DNA of 64,000 bases from Paraspadella gotoi (Eukaryota > Chaetognatha): positions 6,058,735 to 6,122,734 of the forward strand of contig CM119269.1 of assembly GCA_051294375.1 (NCBI GenBank). Direction: 5' to 3'. Below the pieces are notes generated by a model, which made no database searches, was not told the origin of the DNA, and worked only from the letters and a program-made list of their open reading frames with translations. A program made the position numbers and the translations under genes. Positions 1 to 10,939 of the stretch are shown here, piece after piece. The number at the start of each line of letters is the position of its first letter. Positions within the stretch are counted from its first letter, which is position 1.

Positions 1-1004
1 AACGATGAGTGGACTAATCAATTACAATGAGTGGGTAAATCTCCGAAACTATTTCGTAAAAGAATCGTTGAGGTCCCAGGCCATAAAATAAAATAACTTT
101 ACTAAGAAGGAAAGGTTCCAAGAGAGGAAGAGAAAAAGAGCCCGCTTCACCTAAACTGCTTTGAGTAAGAGTGTGGAAAAAAAAGAGAGAGAGAGAGAGA
201 GTTAGGTCAATCTCAGGTCACGTGAATGAGCCGGTAAATCACGAGATGAATGGTCCAGTAAATTTCGGGGATATCTGGAATGAATTTCCTCTGACTAGTG
301 AAACTTCTTCTCACCAATGTTACTTAACTTCTTTGCTATCGCGATTTCCTTATGATCTTTTATCTTTTCTCGCTTCTTGCGAATTTTTAATTTCATTTTA
401 TTTTCCATTTATTTTTTATCTTTCTTTCCCTTTCTTTCCTCTACCTAAAAAAACCATAAGACTAAGAAATACGATCAATAAATAAAAGCCTCGGAATTCT
501 GTAAATAAAACGCATGTTTTATTCTTCCCAGGAACTTTTCTTTTATTTACGTTAAAATATTCAATATCTCCGAACAGGTCTAACTTTTAAAAGGTTACAT
601 TATTATTATTATTATCATTATTATTAATATTATTAAGTAGAAAAACTACGGAAAGAGGCAGCTCGTGATAAAAGATTCTGAAGCTAGCATATCGACATAT
701 TTACAAATCATTTTCTCGACGAACCAAATATTTTCAAAAACACAGTTGCTTTAGCTTTTTTCTCGATCACAAATTCTTTAGAAAAAAATATCGTCTGACT
801 TTTGCTTAAATCTTTTTTAAGAACATTGCTCATTGCCCAACTGTTGCAAAGCCCTTGACCAACGTTGTCCCACTGTTGCCCGACTGTTGCGCGACGACGA
901 AAATACTTCTCTCTTTCGATTCTCAATTTCTGTCCGACGTCCGCCCACCAGTTTTCTCCGCTCCGCATCTTCGGTCGGACGGAGGAAAGGATCCGTCGAA
1001 TCGA

Positions 1005-1040
<36 letters not shown>

Positions 1041-1429
1041 ATTTTCTCTTCTCTCATTCTCCCTCTTCCATTCTCCTCTTTCCTCTTTTCTCCTTTCTTC
1101 ATCCTTCCTCCATTCCCTCTCCTTTCCTCCCTCTTCTTCTGTCCCATCGTTTACCCTTTCAGTTTCGACATTTTAATCCTTTTTCTTCCGCCATCTTGTT
1201 CCCAGCCTTCTATTCCTTCGTTTGTCTCTTCTCGTCCCACAATTAGAGTCTTTTCACTTCTGTCTATTAACTTATAGTAAAGCATCTCTAGCAATATTCA
1301 TAAATGTTTTCCGCTGTCCTTTATTATGTCGTTTCGCTACTGTTGCCTATATTAATTTCCTTTGCATCTTAAAACATCTTGACTTTTCTTCACAGCGACT
1401 TTCCAACATCATCTCAGCAGAATAACTTT
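1..1429. other. Low-complexity AT- and pyrimidine-rich stretch, no gene seen
   Basis: I see no convincing gene here. The stretch holds a short GA run near 184-202, an ATT run near 600-636 and a long pyrimidine-rich zone at about 1009-1175. The reading frames present follow these simple repeats. A CCGCCATCTTG motif (AAGATGGCGG on the minus strand) sits near 1187-1198, without a readable exon beside it. Confidence 0.6.
1009..1038. repeat. (CT)n microsatellite
   Basis: About 15 uninterrupted CT units, passing directly into 130 bp of irregular pyrimidine-rich sequence. Confidence 0.95.
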
Positions 1430-1700
1430 CTTTTTAGCCCAAACTGAGACCCCCCGTCCACAGCCGGGTTACCTGTGATGCCCATTGGGATGGTGCATCT
1501 CACTGTTGGCGTTGGGGGCTTCCGACGCTCAGTGACGCCTCCAGTCACTGGCGCGGTTACCCGAGGACGGTATCGCTTTGCCAACGCATAGGGAAGTGTG
1601 GATGGAACACTACGCCTGGGATGGTGTGTTCCCCCTCTGAGCCAATGGTATTGGCTGAACGATGGAGGATGTGAGGTGGTATGAATATACCACCACAATA
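1430..1700. other. GC-rich, hairpin-dense segment
   Basis: The composition changes abruptly from AT-rich to GC-rich. Perfect stems can be read in series: CAGTGAC/GTCACTG with a 7-nt loop near 1530-1550, AGCCAAT/ATTGGCT with a 3-nt loop near 1640-1656, and GGTGGTAT/ATACCACC with a 4-nt loop at 1675-1694. The segment ends where a plus-strand frame opens with ATG at 1662. A structured 5' leader of a retroelement is one reading; a cis-regulatory region is another. I do not recognise the sequence. Confidence 0.5.
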
Positions 1701-2414
1701 CCCTCCCTGGCACAAACACCACGCCTCTCTACTGACGCAAATCTCGCTACCCTCTCCACTCAAATCTCAAATGCCCTCGCCCCACCTCCCGACTCCAATG
1801 CCCATTCCCGCATCGCGATATTTAATGGCCTTCTCCAAGTTGCGACAATTCCGGCAATAATGAGTTTCCAGGAAAATAAATGAGCATCGTCTCGAACAGC
1901 GGATCTCGCGCTGAATTTTAAAGCCTTCTCTTTTGTGCTCTCAAAAATATGAGTCTCAACGTTTAATGTCGCTAATTTTTGCCTCATCTTTTGTTGTCAC
2001 TTCCACCATTTTCGGCTTGCCTCTATCAAACTGGTAACTAGACAAGTTTCGTCCCCAAAGTCAGTCCAACCTAGTCGTTTGTCAGTCGTCATGCGGTTGC
2101 ATCCTGCGTCACCCTCCCGCGTCTCGTATTAGTGCCTCCTTGCTCTAATTCTCCACCGTTTTTCCTCAGAGATTTTCTTCAGCATCTCAAACCCGATCCT
2201 CTTCCCTTACCCTGCCCAAACTCTCTCACACTTCCCCACCGCCCCCGCTTCGCCTTACCTACTTCGCCCTCCATCGCGAGTTAATCTTCTCAATGATGAT
2301 GAATCGTCGGCGTCGGTCGACGCGCCGAAAGTCGGAGAGCCTGAGAGCCTGAGAGCCGGAGAGTCTGAGAGCGAACGAAGAGGTCGCTGCCATCCGAGAG
2401 CGATATCGCGGTGA
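1662..2414 (+). pseudogene. Decayed long reading frame, possibly retroelement-derived
   Basis: From the ATG at 1662 one frame runs about 250 codons to a TGA at 2412 and is broken by only three stops, at 1881, 1950 and 2130. The first block reads as a plausible globular stretch (for example IFNGLLQVATIP). The last block, about 2133-2411, is open for 93 codons and ends in an acidic, serine-rich part (NDDESSASVDAP). So few stops over this length suggest a once-coding frame rather than chance. The hairpin-rich segment just upstream would suit a non-LTR retrotransposon leader, but I see no reverse transcriptase or nuclease motif. The family is unknown, and a degraded host gene is equally possible. 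Confidence 0.3.
2334..2374. repeat. Short 9-bp tandem repeat
   Basis: Four to five units of GAGAGCCTG or close variants. The unit is a multiple of three and lies inside the open final block of the decayed frame, so it leaves that frame intact. Confidence 0.7.
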
Positions 2415-2459
2415 GCATCTCGAAGCGAGGCTTTGTCACTCCAATTGTCTAGAATCTCC

Positions 2460-3039
2460 ATGAAGAATTCATTTAGTCGAGTGAGTCTCTCTCTCTCTCT
2501 CTCTCTCTCTCCTACCACTTTAAATCTCCTGTGATAATGATAGTGACTTCTCACGAACTTTCTCCCCACTCTCCCCTCCACACCCCAAAGTTCACCAAAG
2601 ATCACAAGACGCACAGGAATCACAAGATGGCGGAAGAGGAGAATTTGTTTCGGGTTCACTTTCGGCGTCGCCCGCGTGAGTCCTCGTTTATCACGGGTCA
2701 GACCTTTAGCCTCCGCGCCGAGCCCTTTTCCCATTCGCTTTTGTTTATGGCTTCACTTTTGCTTTTTTTTCCAATGTTTTAGTTAAATACTTTGCTTTTC
2801 GCTTCATTTCTCTTTGCATTTTGCTCTTTCTTTTAATCTTATTTTACATTCTCCGTTGCTTTTTTTTCTTTTTTCATTAACGAAATGGGGCCAAGGGCAC
2901 TTTTCACGAGAATGGTGAGCGCGAATCTCGGTGTTGATCACGTGCCCTGGCACGACCATCGCGCTTCTCTCGGTTAGGGTCAGTCGGTCGGTCGATCGGT
3001 GGCCCAGAAATTCAGAGCGCTGTGAACTCGTGGAAGAAT
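2460..3039 (+). CDS. Possible 5' end of a spliced gene, product unknown
   Basis: Three candidate exons keep one frame: 2460-2480 (ATG start, seven codons, then GTGAGT), 2591-2675 (after a pyrimidine-rich tract ending CCCCAAAG, then GTGAGT) and, more weakly, 3008-3039 (acceptor GGCCCAG, donor GTGAGA). Translation could start at 2460 or at 2627, inside exon 2, where ATGGCGGAAG gives MAEEENLFRVHFRRRP. The second start lies within a YY1-type AAGATGGCGG motif typical of housekeeping gene starts. The first intron would be about 110 bp, largely a CT run. The product is basic after an acidic start; no domain is visible and the rest of the gene was not found. Exon 2 is reasonable; exons 1 and 3 are weaker. 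Confidence 0.35.
2624..2634 (+). promoter_or_regulatory. YY1/Pleiohomeotic-type motif over a start codon
   Basis: CAAGATGGCGG matches the AAGATGGCGG element that YY1 binds and that often spans the translation start of animal housekeeping genes. Similar motifs occur on the minus strand near 1188-1198, 54649-54658 and 60678-60687. Confidence 0.4.
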
Positions 3040-3164
3040 GTGAGATAAAGAATCACTGGATGAATTTCCTCGTCTGGCCAATGAGCTGAATAACGACAGT
3101 GACGATAACAACACACTGAGGTTTGTCGCTGTTTCAAAATCAGTGAAATCTTTAGGTTTGATGA

Positions 3165-3309
3165 TTTTAGCGTCGTCGTCGTCGTGTCTTCGTCGTCGTC
3201 GTCTTCGTCGTCTCGTTGTCATTTGTTTTGTTTCTTATCATCCAGCGTAAGCATAATTCAATCATTAAAAAAACGAAAAGGCTGACTTGACGTACTTGAA
3301 AGGCAAAAT

Positions 3310-3340
<31 letters not shown>

Positions 3341-3341
3341 T
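3165..3341. repeat. (CGT)n triplet arrays
   Basis: An interrupted CGT/CTT array at about 3168-3220 and a pure array at about 3311-3341. The pure array lies just before the segment shared with 14.2 kb, where it is replaced by a degenerate version. Confidence 0.9.
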
Positions 3342-3819
3342 CCGGCCCAGAAAATTAAATTTAGAAAAATTTTAAATCCAATTTTTCTCGATTTTTTCGA
3401 TTTTTCATGAAACGAATCATTTGAGTTCATCTCAGTTTTCCTCATTCGTTTTAAATTTTTATCGTCGCGAATTTGTCTTCCGTTTTTATTTTCTTTCTTT
3501 CTTTTATTCTCGTTGATGCGTTGATGCGTCTTTATAGGGACTTTTTTTGGTTGCAGCTTAACTCCTCGATCGAACTTAGTAATAGGGAAATTTTTACAAC
3601 CAATGTAAAAATAATTGTCTCATTGAATAAATAGCCTATCTTGACTCTAACTATTGAACAGGCTATGTACGATTAAGCTAAACATCTTATTTTTTTTCAT
3701 AAAATACAGTACGTATAATATAATTAAAACAAAAAGAGGAAATATCAATAGAGAGAGACTGACACGAAAAAAGGTTTAACTTACCCTCCGCAAGGAAAGG
3801 TCATAAAAGGTCAAAATAA

Positions 3820-4113
3820 TCAGGCGAACGAGATTCCGTCTTTCTTATTAATTAGTTCTCGCCGAAGACGAATTGCCACGCCCACTTCCAACGTCAAATT
3901 TGACGTAAGATTAATTGCCACGCCCTCTTCGAACGTCAAATTTGACGTCGTTTCGCAAAATCGTACGACTTGAGGAAGAATTAACCTATAATTTCGAATC
4001 CGACCCAGTGCGACACACACACACACACACACACAACGCATTTGGCCTACGAGCCAGGCTGAAAAACTTGGCCCACCCCGATAGCTTTCGCCGTCGAATC
4101 GATTAGCATCCAT
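3820..4113 (-). CDS. Possible 97-residue frame spanning a CA repeat, present in three copies
   Basis: The ATG at 4113 opens MDANRFDGES and runs to a stop at 3820. The middle is VCVCVCV, encoded by a CA/GT microsatellite. It is followed by two in-frame copies of a 14-residue block of the form SNLTxExGVAI. About 30 bp past the stop is a consensus donor (GTAAGT, minus strand, near 3790). The inverted copy at 10.1-10.4 kb and the direct copy at 15.0-15.3 kb keep recognisable parts but are shifted by indels. The dinucleotide run and CRE-like palindromes argue that this may be regulatory DNA. No known family is recognised. Confidence 0.2.
   Translation of the reverse strand: MDANRFDGESYRGGPSFSAWLVGQMRCVCVCVCVALGRIRNYRLILPQVVRFCETTSNLTFEEGVAINLTSNLTLEVGVAIRLRRELINKKDGISFA
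3871..3954. repeat. Two 42-bp units, each with a CRE-like 16-bp palindrome
   Basis: AATTGCCACGCCC begins both units (3871 and 3913). Each carries the perfect palindrome ACGTCAAATTTGACGT, at 3891-3906 and 3933-3948, exactly 42 bp apart. TGACGT half sites are typical of CREB/ATF binding. The palindrome pair is retained, with small changes, in the copies at 10.26-10.34 and 15.0-15.1 kb. Confidence 0.8.
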
Positions 4114-5736
4114 GTCATTCACGGCATTTAATTATCATTATTGACTAATTAATCTATTCGTTGCAATTTGTGAAAGAATGAAGCTATATAGCTAAAATAT
4201 TATTTTGCTCCCTCTTTTCAAACCCCGGTCGCAAAACTTTATTTCGTTAAGTTATTCGGTATATTTTTCTAGACAAATGTATGAAATTGGTACAACCAAT
4301 ATAAATATAAATATATTTGAATATATTTTCGTTTTCGCCACATTTTACAATTAGCCAACTCTCGATTTTGATTTCAATAAATCGATTCGTCTCATTTTAT
4401 CTCGACCACCTCCGCTATCAGTTTTCTCATCTTCCATCTCTCTCTTTTATTTTCTCTCTCTGTATGATGTTCTTTTATTTTCGTCATAAATTCTATTTCT
4501 AGTCATTAAATTCTTTTTCTTTTTATTTTCACTCTCCGTCCCATTCTCTTTCGTCATAAATTCTCGCACCAGCAATTTCCGAGAAATTCCTTTTTTTTCG
4601 TATTCTAAGTTACCATCATTCGCTTTCGTCTATCTCATACAATTAGAAATCACGTTTTGAGACTAGTTTACTACACATTCATTATTACTTACTTCGTCTT
4701 CCTCATCCTCTTCCTCCTTCTCCCTTCCTCTTACTTCACATTCCATCCTGCCTCCTTCTCCTCTTCATCTACCTCTCCCTCCTCTCCTCCTCCTCCTCCT
4801 CTCCTCCTCTGCCTCCCTCCTCAATCATTTCTTCGCGCTCCGATAATTCCGATTTCATCTTAAGTACTCGTAGGCCACTTCTAACCTCCCTCTTCTCTCT
4901 TCCTCCTCCCTCTTGCACATCCTTCCTGTGCCTCCCTCTTCCTTCCTCTCTTATCCAATCCTTCCTATCCTATTACCACCCGTCATCTTTTTCCTCTTAC
5001 TATCACTCTCTCACTCCGTCCTCTCCTCACAACCAATCTTTCCTTTCTTCCCTCTTCCTCTCGCTTCTTTAAACATATTCTCCATTCACCCATTTCTGGC
5101 CGCTCCAATCCACTTATTTCATCCTCATTTCCTTCTACTCCTCCTCCTCCTCTAATGCTCTATGCCCTAAGATTCCCCTGCCCCCCCCCCCCGCCGCACG
5201 TTCCCCCACCGGATGCTCCCCCCTATAAAAAAAAACTTCCCAGAATCAAATCCGGCCCAGATGGCGTTCGACGTATCTAGTTATCTTGTCCATACAATAT
5301 TCGAAACGGCACTCGAAAAAAAGAGAGAGGGAAGCAAAAGAGAACTAATTTTTTTTAACCCGCACTGACCGTTTCGCGTGATCTAAGACACTTGGACAGA
5401 GGAAGCATCTCGTTGACCTTTCCTCCTCCTTTTTTTCCTCGATTGGCTTATGTTTGTCCCGGTCTACGCAGCTCACAGTTTGTCTCCCTGGTCCCGATCT
5501 CCGGTTCTGTTTTTCAGGCTTCTTCTCCGGAGTGTCGGGACAGCTATTTTTTTTTTTTTTTTTTTTGCGACTTCTCTCTTCGTCTTTTTGTCGTCAGTTC
5601 TTCCCGGGAATTTTAATACCAGCTCGTCCAACTCGCTTGAGCCTTTCCGTGACTATCCGCACATGATTGCATGCTTGAGCTATGAAACAGAGCGTTGTTT
5701 GCGTGCGCGCACGTTGCGCGTCAGCGTCTTATGAGA

Positions 5737-5760
5737 GCGACCGCACAACGTTGCGGTCGC
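5737..5760. other. GC-rich perfect hairpin
   Basis: GCGACCGCA and TGCGGTCGC form a 9-bp stem with a 6-nt loop. A 10-bp palindrome GTGCGCGCAC lies 25 bp upstream at about 5703-5712. The pair sits in the 690-bp piece missing from the copy at 14-18 kb, so it could belong to an inserted element. Confidence 0.6.
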
Positions 5761-5869
5761 GGAACGCTCAGAAAGAGATTTGGGGGCGTATTGGTTGAAC
5801 GTTAACCTATGCCGAAATATTCATTTTTAGTACACCTTTTCGCTCCAGCTTGAGAGTAAGGAAGAGAGT

Positions 5870-6015
5870 AGATGAGAAAAGAGGAGAGAGAAGAGAGAGA
5901 GAGAGGAGAGAGACCAGAGCAGGAGAGAAGGACGAGAGAGACGAGGAGAGAGAGCGAGATGGAGAGGAGAGAGAGGACGAGCAAGAGAGAGAGAAAGAGA
6001 GAAGAGAAGAGAAGA
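5870..6015. repeat. GA-rich low-complexity tract
   Basis: Irregular GAGA/GAGGA sequence in which open frames appear on both strands purely because stops are rare. A shorter version occurs at 16.63-16.76 kb in the direct copy. Confidence 0.85.
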
Positions 6016-6594
6016 GCGATAGCACAAAGCATCACTAGACGCAAGTTGGATGAGCCGAACGCTGAAGAATAATATTTGGTTAGCAAGGAGAAAGGTAATA
6101 GTATGGAGATTTTGCGGTAAAAGTGAAAGGTTTGTGAACGAAACGAGCTCCTCTGCTGCCTCACCGTGAGGAGCGTGAAAGTGAAAGAAGAAGAGATAAT
6201 GCGACCTATCAGAAGGACGAAACCAAAGCCGCCGAGCGATAGGGCGCTGCTTTACACGAAAATAGGGCTTTACTACTTCCAAAACTGAAATAAGGCTGCT
6301 CCACGAAAAGGGTCTGACTCGACGAACTAGTAGACAGGGAGCCTGCTACGCGAATAGTCGACAGTGAAATCACATACAACCCAATAGATGAGCAAAGGAA
6401 TAAAGAAAGTAAGGATTTTCGCCGACATTTTCCCTCTAATTGAGAAGGTCATTAAATGATCGGAGAGGAAAGAAGGAAAGAGACAACCGTCGAGGCGAAA
6501 AAAAGTAATTGGAACGGGGAGGCAAATGATGGCTTCGAAGCGCCGTTGCAAAAATTTCATGGGAGTCAAAGGTTCGAATATACGAAGGACTCGT

Positions 6595-7370
6595 TGGCGG
6601 AAATGATGATGAAGATGAACTGATGATAGAAATTTGATGAATGAGATGCACTGAATCTGACTGATGAAACACTCTCATCATACATCTACAAAAAAATGTG
6701 GTCACCTATATTTACTTACAGGCACCACGGTACACAACACCACGACAACCCACGGACACGACACCCGAACACAACCACAAAACCCAACAACATGGCACGC
6801 ACACACCATGCATCACCAACATTTTTATATGTGTCGACGCAACAGCCCCAAATAAGCAAACGCACACACACCACCCACACCTGGTGTGGGGTGTTGATGG
6901 AGCACATCGAACGATGAATGATGAATGATTCAATTGATAAATGTAGAATGATGATGCATGATAAATGATGATGACGCATGCATGATGAACTGCATGATCG
7001 ATTACTCGTAGATGATCGAATGATGATGAAAATCAACGACGATGATGATGATACCGATAATGATGATGATCCACGATGAATGGATGAACGATCGATGAAC
7101 ATCAACGATGATGATAATGATTGATCGATTATGATCGATGATGATGATGATCGATCGATTCACGACAAAATCAACGATGAATGGATAAGTGATGACTGAT
7201 AATGGATAAATGATGATGATAGATGATCGATGATGAAAATAACGATTGACGATGCATGATGATGATTGATGATGAGTGAATTATGAACTGATGACGGATG
7301 ATGATGAATTGACTCGCACTGATGATGATGATGCATGATCGACAAGACGAAGTGCACCGATGACGACGCG
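6595..7370. repeat. Degenerate GAT/GATGAT triplet field
   Basis: About 770 bp dominated by GATGATGA, GATCGA and AATGATG words, with the interspersed phrase AAATCAACGATGATG. It corresponds to 17265-17800 in the direct copy. No coding sense is visible. Confidence 0.85.
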
Positions 7371-7785
7371 CGCGGAGGAGCTGTGCAACACTTTGAGATT
7401 TCGCGTCTCCTTCTCAAACTTTTTTCTCTACTCGCTTAATTTTTTTTCTATCTCTTTTTTCTTCCCTAGCCTATCTCTTTTCTCCCTCTCTCCTCAAGGA
7501 GGAAAATGAGAGAGTGACTCCTAAAAACACACAAACCTCTGAAGCCCTTCCACCCAGTTTTCTCTCTCTTTTCTTCTTCTTATTTTCGTACCTCCATTTC
7601 TTATCTCTATTCCTTTTTTTCCTCATTTATCACTTTTCACTTATATTACTATATTTCCGTCGGCGTCCCCTATTCCTCTGCCTCTTCGCTATTTTTGATA
7701 ATCCATTTTCCGATTGAAACTCAAACGTGACTGGCATGAGCGAGGCCNNNNNNNNNNNNNNNNNNNNNNNNNTTTTTGATTCTCT

Positions 7786-8440
7786 CTTCGCTTTTGTCGT
7801 CAGTTCTTCCCCGGGAATTTTAAAAGCTCGCCCGCTCGCTTGGCTTTCCTTGCTCCGCTTGGTTGCCTGCTTGCTTGACAGCTTGTTTGCTTTCGTCGCG
7901 GNNNNNNNNNNNNNNNNNNNNNNNNNTTGTCTTCGTGTTGGAAATGATGATAGCTTCTTGTTTGTCATTTCCGCTTTCCTCTCTCCTCTCATCTCTCCTC
8001 TCTCTCTTCTCTCTCTTCTCTTCTCTCTCTCTCTCTCACTCGGTGCTTGCTTTTTACTTGAAATTTTTTCTATCATCTCCATTTATTTACATCGGAAAAA
8101 GGCGTTTTTCCTTTGTTTTTTAAAAGCTCTAGTTATCTCTTTGTTTGGAAATAGTCGATCTGGCTCTCTCATCTCTCCGTGCTGTCTAATTTCTATCATT
8201 ACCCGCTCTTTTCTTTCTCATCAAGGCTATAGGGATAAAGGGGCTACATTAAATTAAATCTGTTAATTTCGGCAAAACATATAGTCTAGAAAAAAAGCCG
8301 GCCTCATTTTCTTTATTTCTGATACGAAACGCCGCCCGCGACGGAAAGCAAACGAAGCTGTTCAAGCAAGCATGGCAAATAACCAACGCGGAGCAAGGAA
8401 TGCCAGCCGGAAGCGGGCGCAGCTTTAAAAAGGATTCCCT
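7786..8440. repeat. Inner palindrome around a 25-N gap
   Basis: The sequence at 7786-7901 is inverted at about 8335-8440; the GGAGCAAGGAA block near 8393 pairs with TTCCTTGCTCC near 7846. It also repeats part of 5560-5640 in direct orientation. A 25-N gap (7902-7926) abuts the left half. Between the halves, 7927-8334, is a CT-rich unique stretch with no gene seen. Confidence 0.7.
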
Positions 8441-10735
8441 GTGGTGGGAATGGAAACTGATCGTATAAAAAAACTGAAGAGGAGAATCAAAAAAAAAAAA
8501 AAAAAAAAAAAAAATAGCTGTCCCGAATCCGGAGAAAGGAAAGCCGGAAAAAACGAACCCGGAGATCGGGACCCAGGGAGATCAAACTGTGAGTGCGTTT
8601 GTAGAGACCGGGACAAAATAAAGCGCACATCAGAGGAAAAAAAGGAGGAAGGAAAAGGTCAACGAGATGCTTTCCTCTGTCCAAGGTCATAGTCACGCGA
8701 AACGGTCGTGGGTTAAAAAAATTAGGGTTCTCTTTTTGCTTTCTCCTCTTCTCTTTTTTATCGAGTGTGCCGTTTCGAAATATTGTATGGCACAAGTTAT
8801 GTAACCTAGATACGTCGAACGTCCTGCTGGGAGCAAACGGATTTTTGATTCTGGGAAGTTTTTTTATTATAAGGGGGGAGGAATCCGGTGGGGGGTACGT
8901 GGCGGCGGGGGGGGGGGGCAGGGGAATCTTAGGGCATAGAGCATTAGTAGGAAGTGAGGGAGTTAGAAGTAATATGAGGAATGAAAAAGTTGGATTGTGA
9001 CGGCCAGAAATGGGGAAGGATGAAATGAACTTTTGTTTATAAGAAGGAGAGAGACAGAGGAGAAGAAAAGGAAAGGAATTCGGTTTGTTGCCATGGGAGA
9101 GACGGAGTGAGAAGAGTGTATCATGTAAAGTAGGACAAAAGATGACGGTGGTATAGGAAAGGAGAGGAATGTGGAATCATAGAGTAGGAAGGAAGAGGGA
9201 GGTCACTAGGAATGGATCGTGATTAGAAGAGGGAGAGGAGGAAGAGAGAAGAGGGAGGTTAGAAGTGGCCTAACCGAGTAACTTAAGATGAATCGGAATT
9301 ATCGGCAGCCGCGAAGAAATGATTGAGGAGGGAGAGAGGGATGGAGGGAGAGGAAAGAGAGGAGGCCAGGAGGGAGAAGGTAGTGGCACAAGTAAGGAGA
9401 AGGAAACGGAAGGAGAAATGGGTAGGAGGAAGAATGAATGAAGAGGAAGAGAGAGGAGAGAGGAGGAAAGAGTATGAGGAGAAGAAAGCGAGTAGGATAG
9501 ATGAATTGAAGAGGGTTAAATAGCGCAACTTATTTCGTGAATGACGCTCCAGGTAGACACGAAACACGAAATAAGAAGGTAAGATAGAAAAAAAAGGAGA
9601 ATTTCTGAAAGTATTGGGCTGGTGCGAAGAATTTATGCGAAAAGAGAATGGGACGGAGAGTGAAAAATAAAAAGAAAAGAATTTAATGAACTAGAAATAT
9701 GAATTATAGATGGAAATATAAAATGATTTTCGATATCCATGAGAGTATGAAAATTGGAGAAGTAGAGAGAAGGAAGAGATTGAGATAAAACTGTATTTAT
9801 AAGCGGAAATGGTGGTCGAAAGATAACACTGAGTACTGACTATCCGATTAAATTGACATATCAAAATGCGAAGTTGGCTAATTGTAAAATGTGCGAAACG
9901 AAAATTAATTCAAATATATTATATATTATATATTTGTTGTACCCAATTTATACATTTGTCTGAAAATATTCCGAATCAAACAACGAAATAAAGTTTTGAA
10001 AAGAGCGGACGCAAAATTATATTTTCGCTATAATACGCTTCTTTCTTTCAATCAATTGCAAGAATGATTAATTAGGCCATAATGATAATTAAATGCCGGA
10101 ATGACATGGATGCTAATCGAATTCGAACGGCGAAAGCTATCGGGTGGGCAAGTTTTTCAAGCTGGCTCGTAGGCCAAATGCGTTTGTGTTGGTGTGTGTG
10201 TGTGTGTCGCACTGGGTCGGATTCGAATTATAGGTTATTCTTTCCCCTCAGTCGTACGATTTTGCGAGACGTCAAATTGACGTTCGAAGAGGGCGTGGCA
10301 ATTAATCTTAACGTCAATTTGACGTTGGAAGTGGGGCGTGGCTAATTCGTCTTCGGCGAGAACTAAATATAAAGAAAGACGGAATCTCGTTCGCCTGATT
10401 TTGACGTCTTTTTGACTTTCTTGCGGAGGGTAAGTTAAAACCTTTTTTTCGGTCAGTCTCTCTCTAGTTGATATTTCCTCTTTTGTTTTAATTATATTAT
10501 ACGTACTTGTAGTTTATAGACAATAAAAATATAAGTATGTTATAGAAGCTAAATACGTACATAGCAATCCGTCTTCAATAGTTAGAGTCAGATAGGCTAT
10601 TTATTCAATAGAACATTTTTTAGATGGTTGTAAAATTTCTCCGCTTAAACTCATGATGTATTCGATCGAGGAATTTGAACGACGTGGACACGGTACCTAA
10701 ATAAAGTCCCCTATATTAAGACGCGCATCAAATCT
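8430..10735 (-). repeat. Right arm of the large palindrome
   Basis: This is the inverted counterpart of 3515-5640, read in reverse order. It contains a long A run (about 8490-8515) matching the T run at 5549-5567, a G-rich zone (about 8873-8925) matching the C-rich zone near 5180, and an inverted copy of the short frame and palindromes described at 3.8-4.1 kb. One-base indels are frequent. No independent gene was found. Confidence 0.85.
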
Positions 10736-10939
10736 TGTGCAATTATTCTATAATCATGTGATAATACTATAGAAAGACAAGTAAAATTAAAGACTGGAGT
10801 AGACATTTGTGAGACGTATCAGGGATATCGTTAATTCAAATTTAAAAACACGAATGAGAAAAATTAACATGAGTGGATCGCTCTCTATAACATGGATATG
10901 TCACAGCTATTTCTATATATATTGCAGAGGCTATCTTTT

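Larger units (their letters stand above)
3515..5640 (+). repeat. Left arm of a large imperfect palindrome
   Basis: This segment matches 8430-10735 in inverted orientation. Landmarks pair in order: the GATGCG..TATAGGGACT edge near 3525 with its complement near 10720; the AGGCTATGTACGATTAAGC block near 3660 with 10545; CTTACCCTCCGCAAGG near 3785 with 10425; the C-run near 5180 with the G-run near 8915; and the T-run near 5550 with the A-run near 8495. Differences are mostly one-base indels. A direct copy lacking about 5160-5830 lies at 14.1-18.1 kb. It may be a real inverted duplication or a fold-back read artefact. Confidence 0.85.

Noticed and set aside
5850-6164. GA/CT frames on both strands
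   Set aside because: Arg/Glu or Ser/Leu low complexity from a GA tract.
8490-8516. A run as a poly-A tail of a retrocopy
   Set aside because: The same run lies inside the palindrome arm (T run at 5549-5567), with homologous sequence on both sides, so it is not a 3' end.
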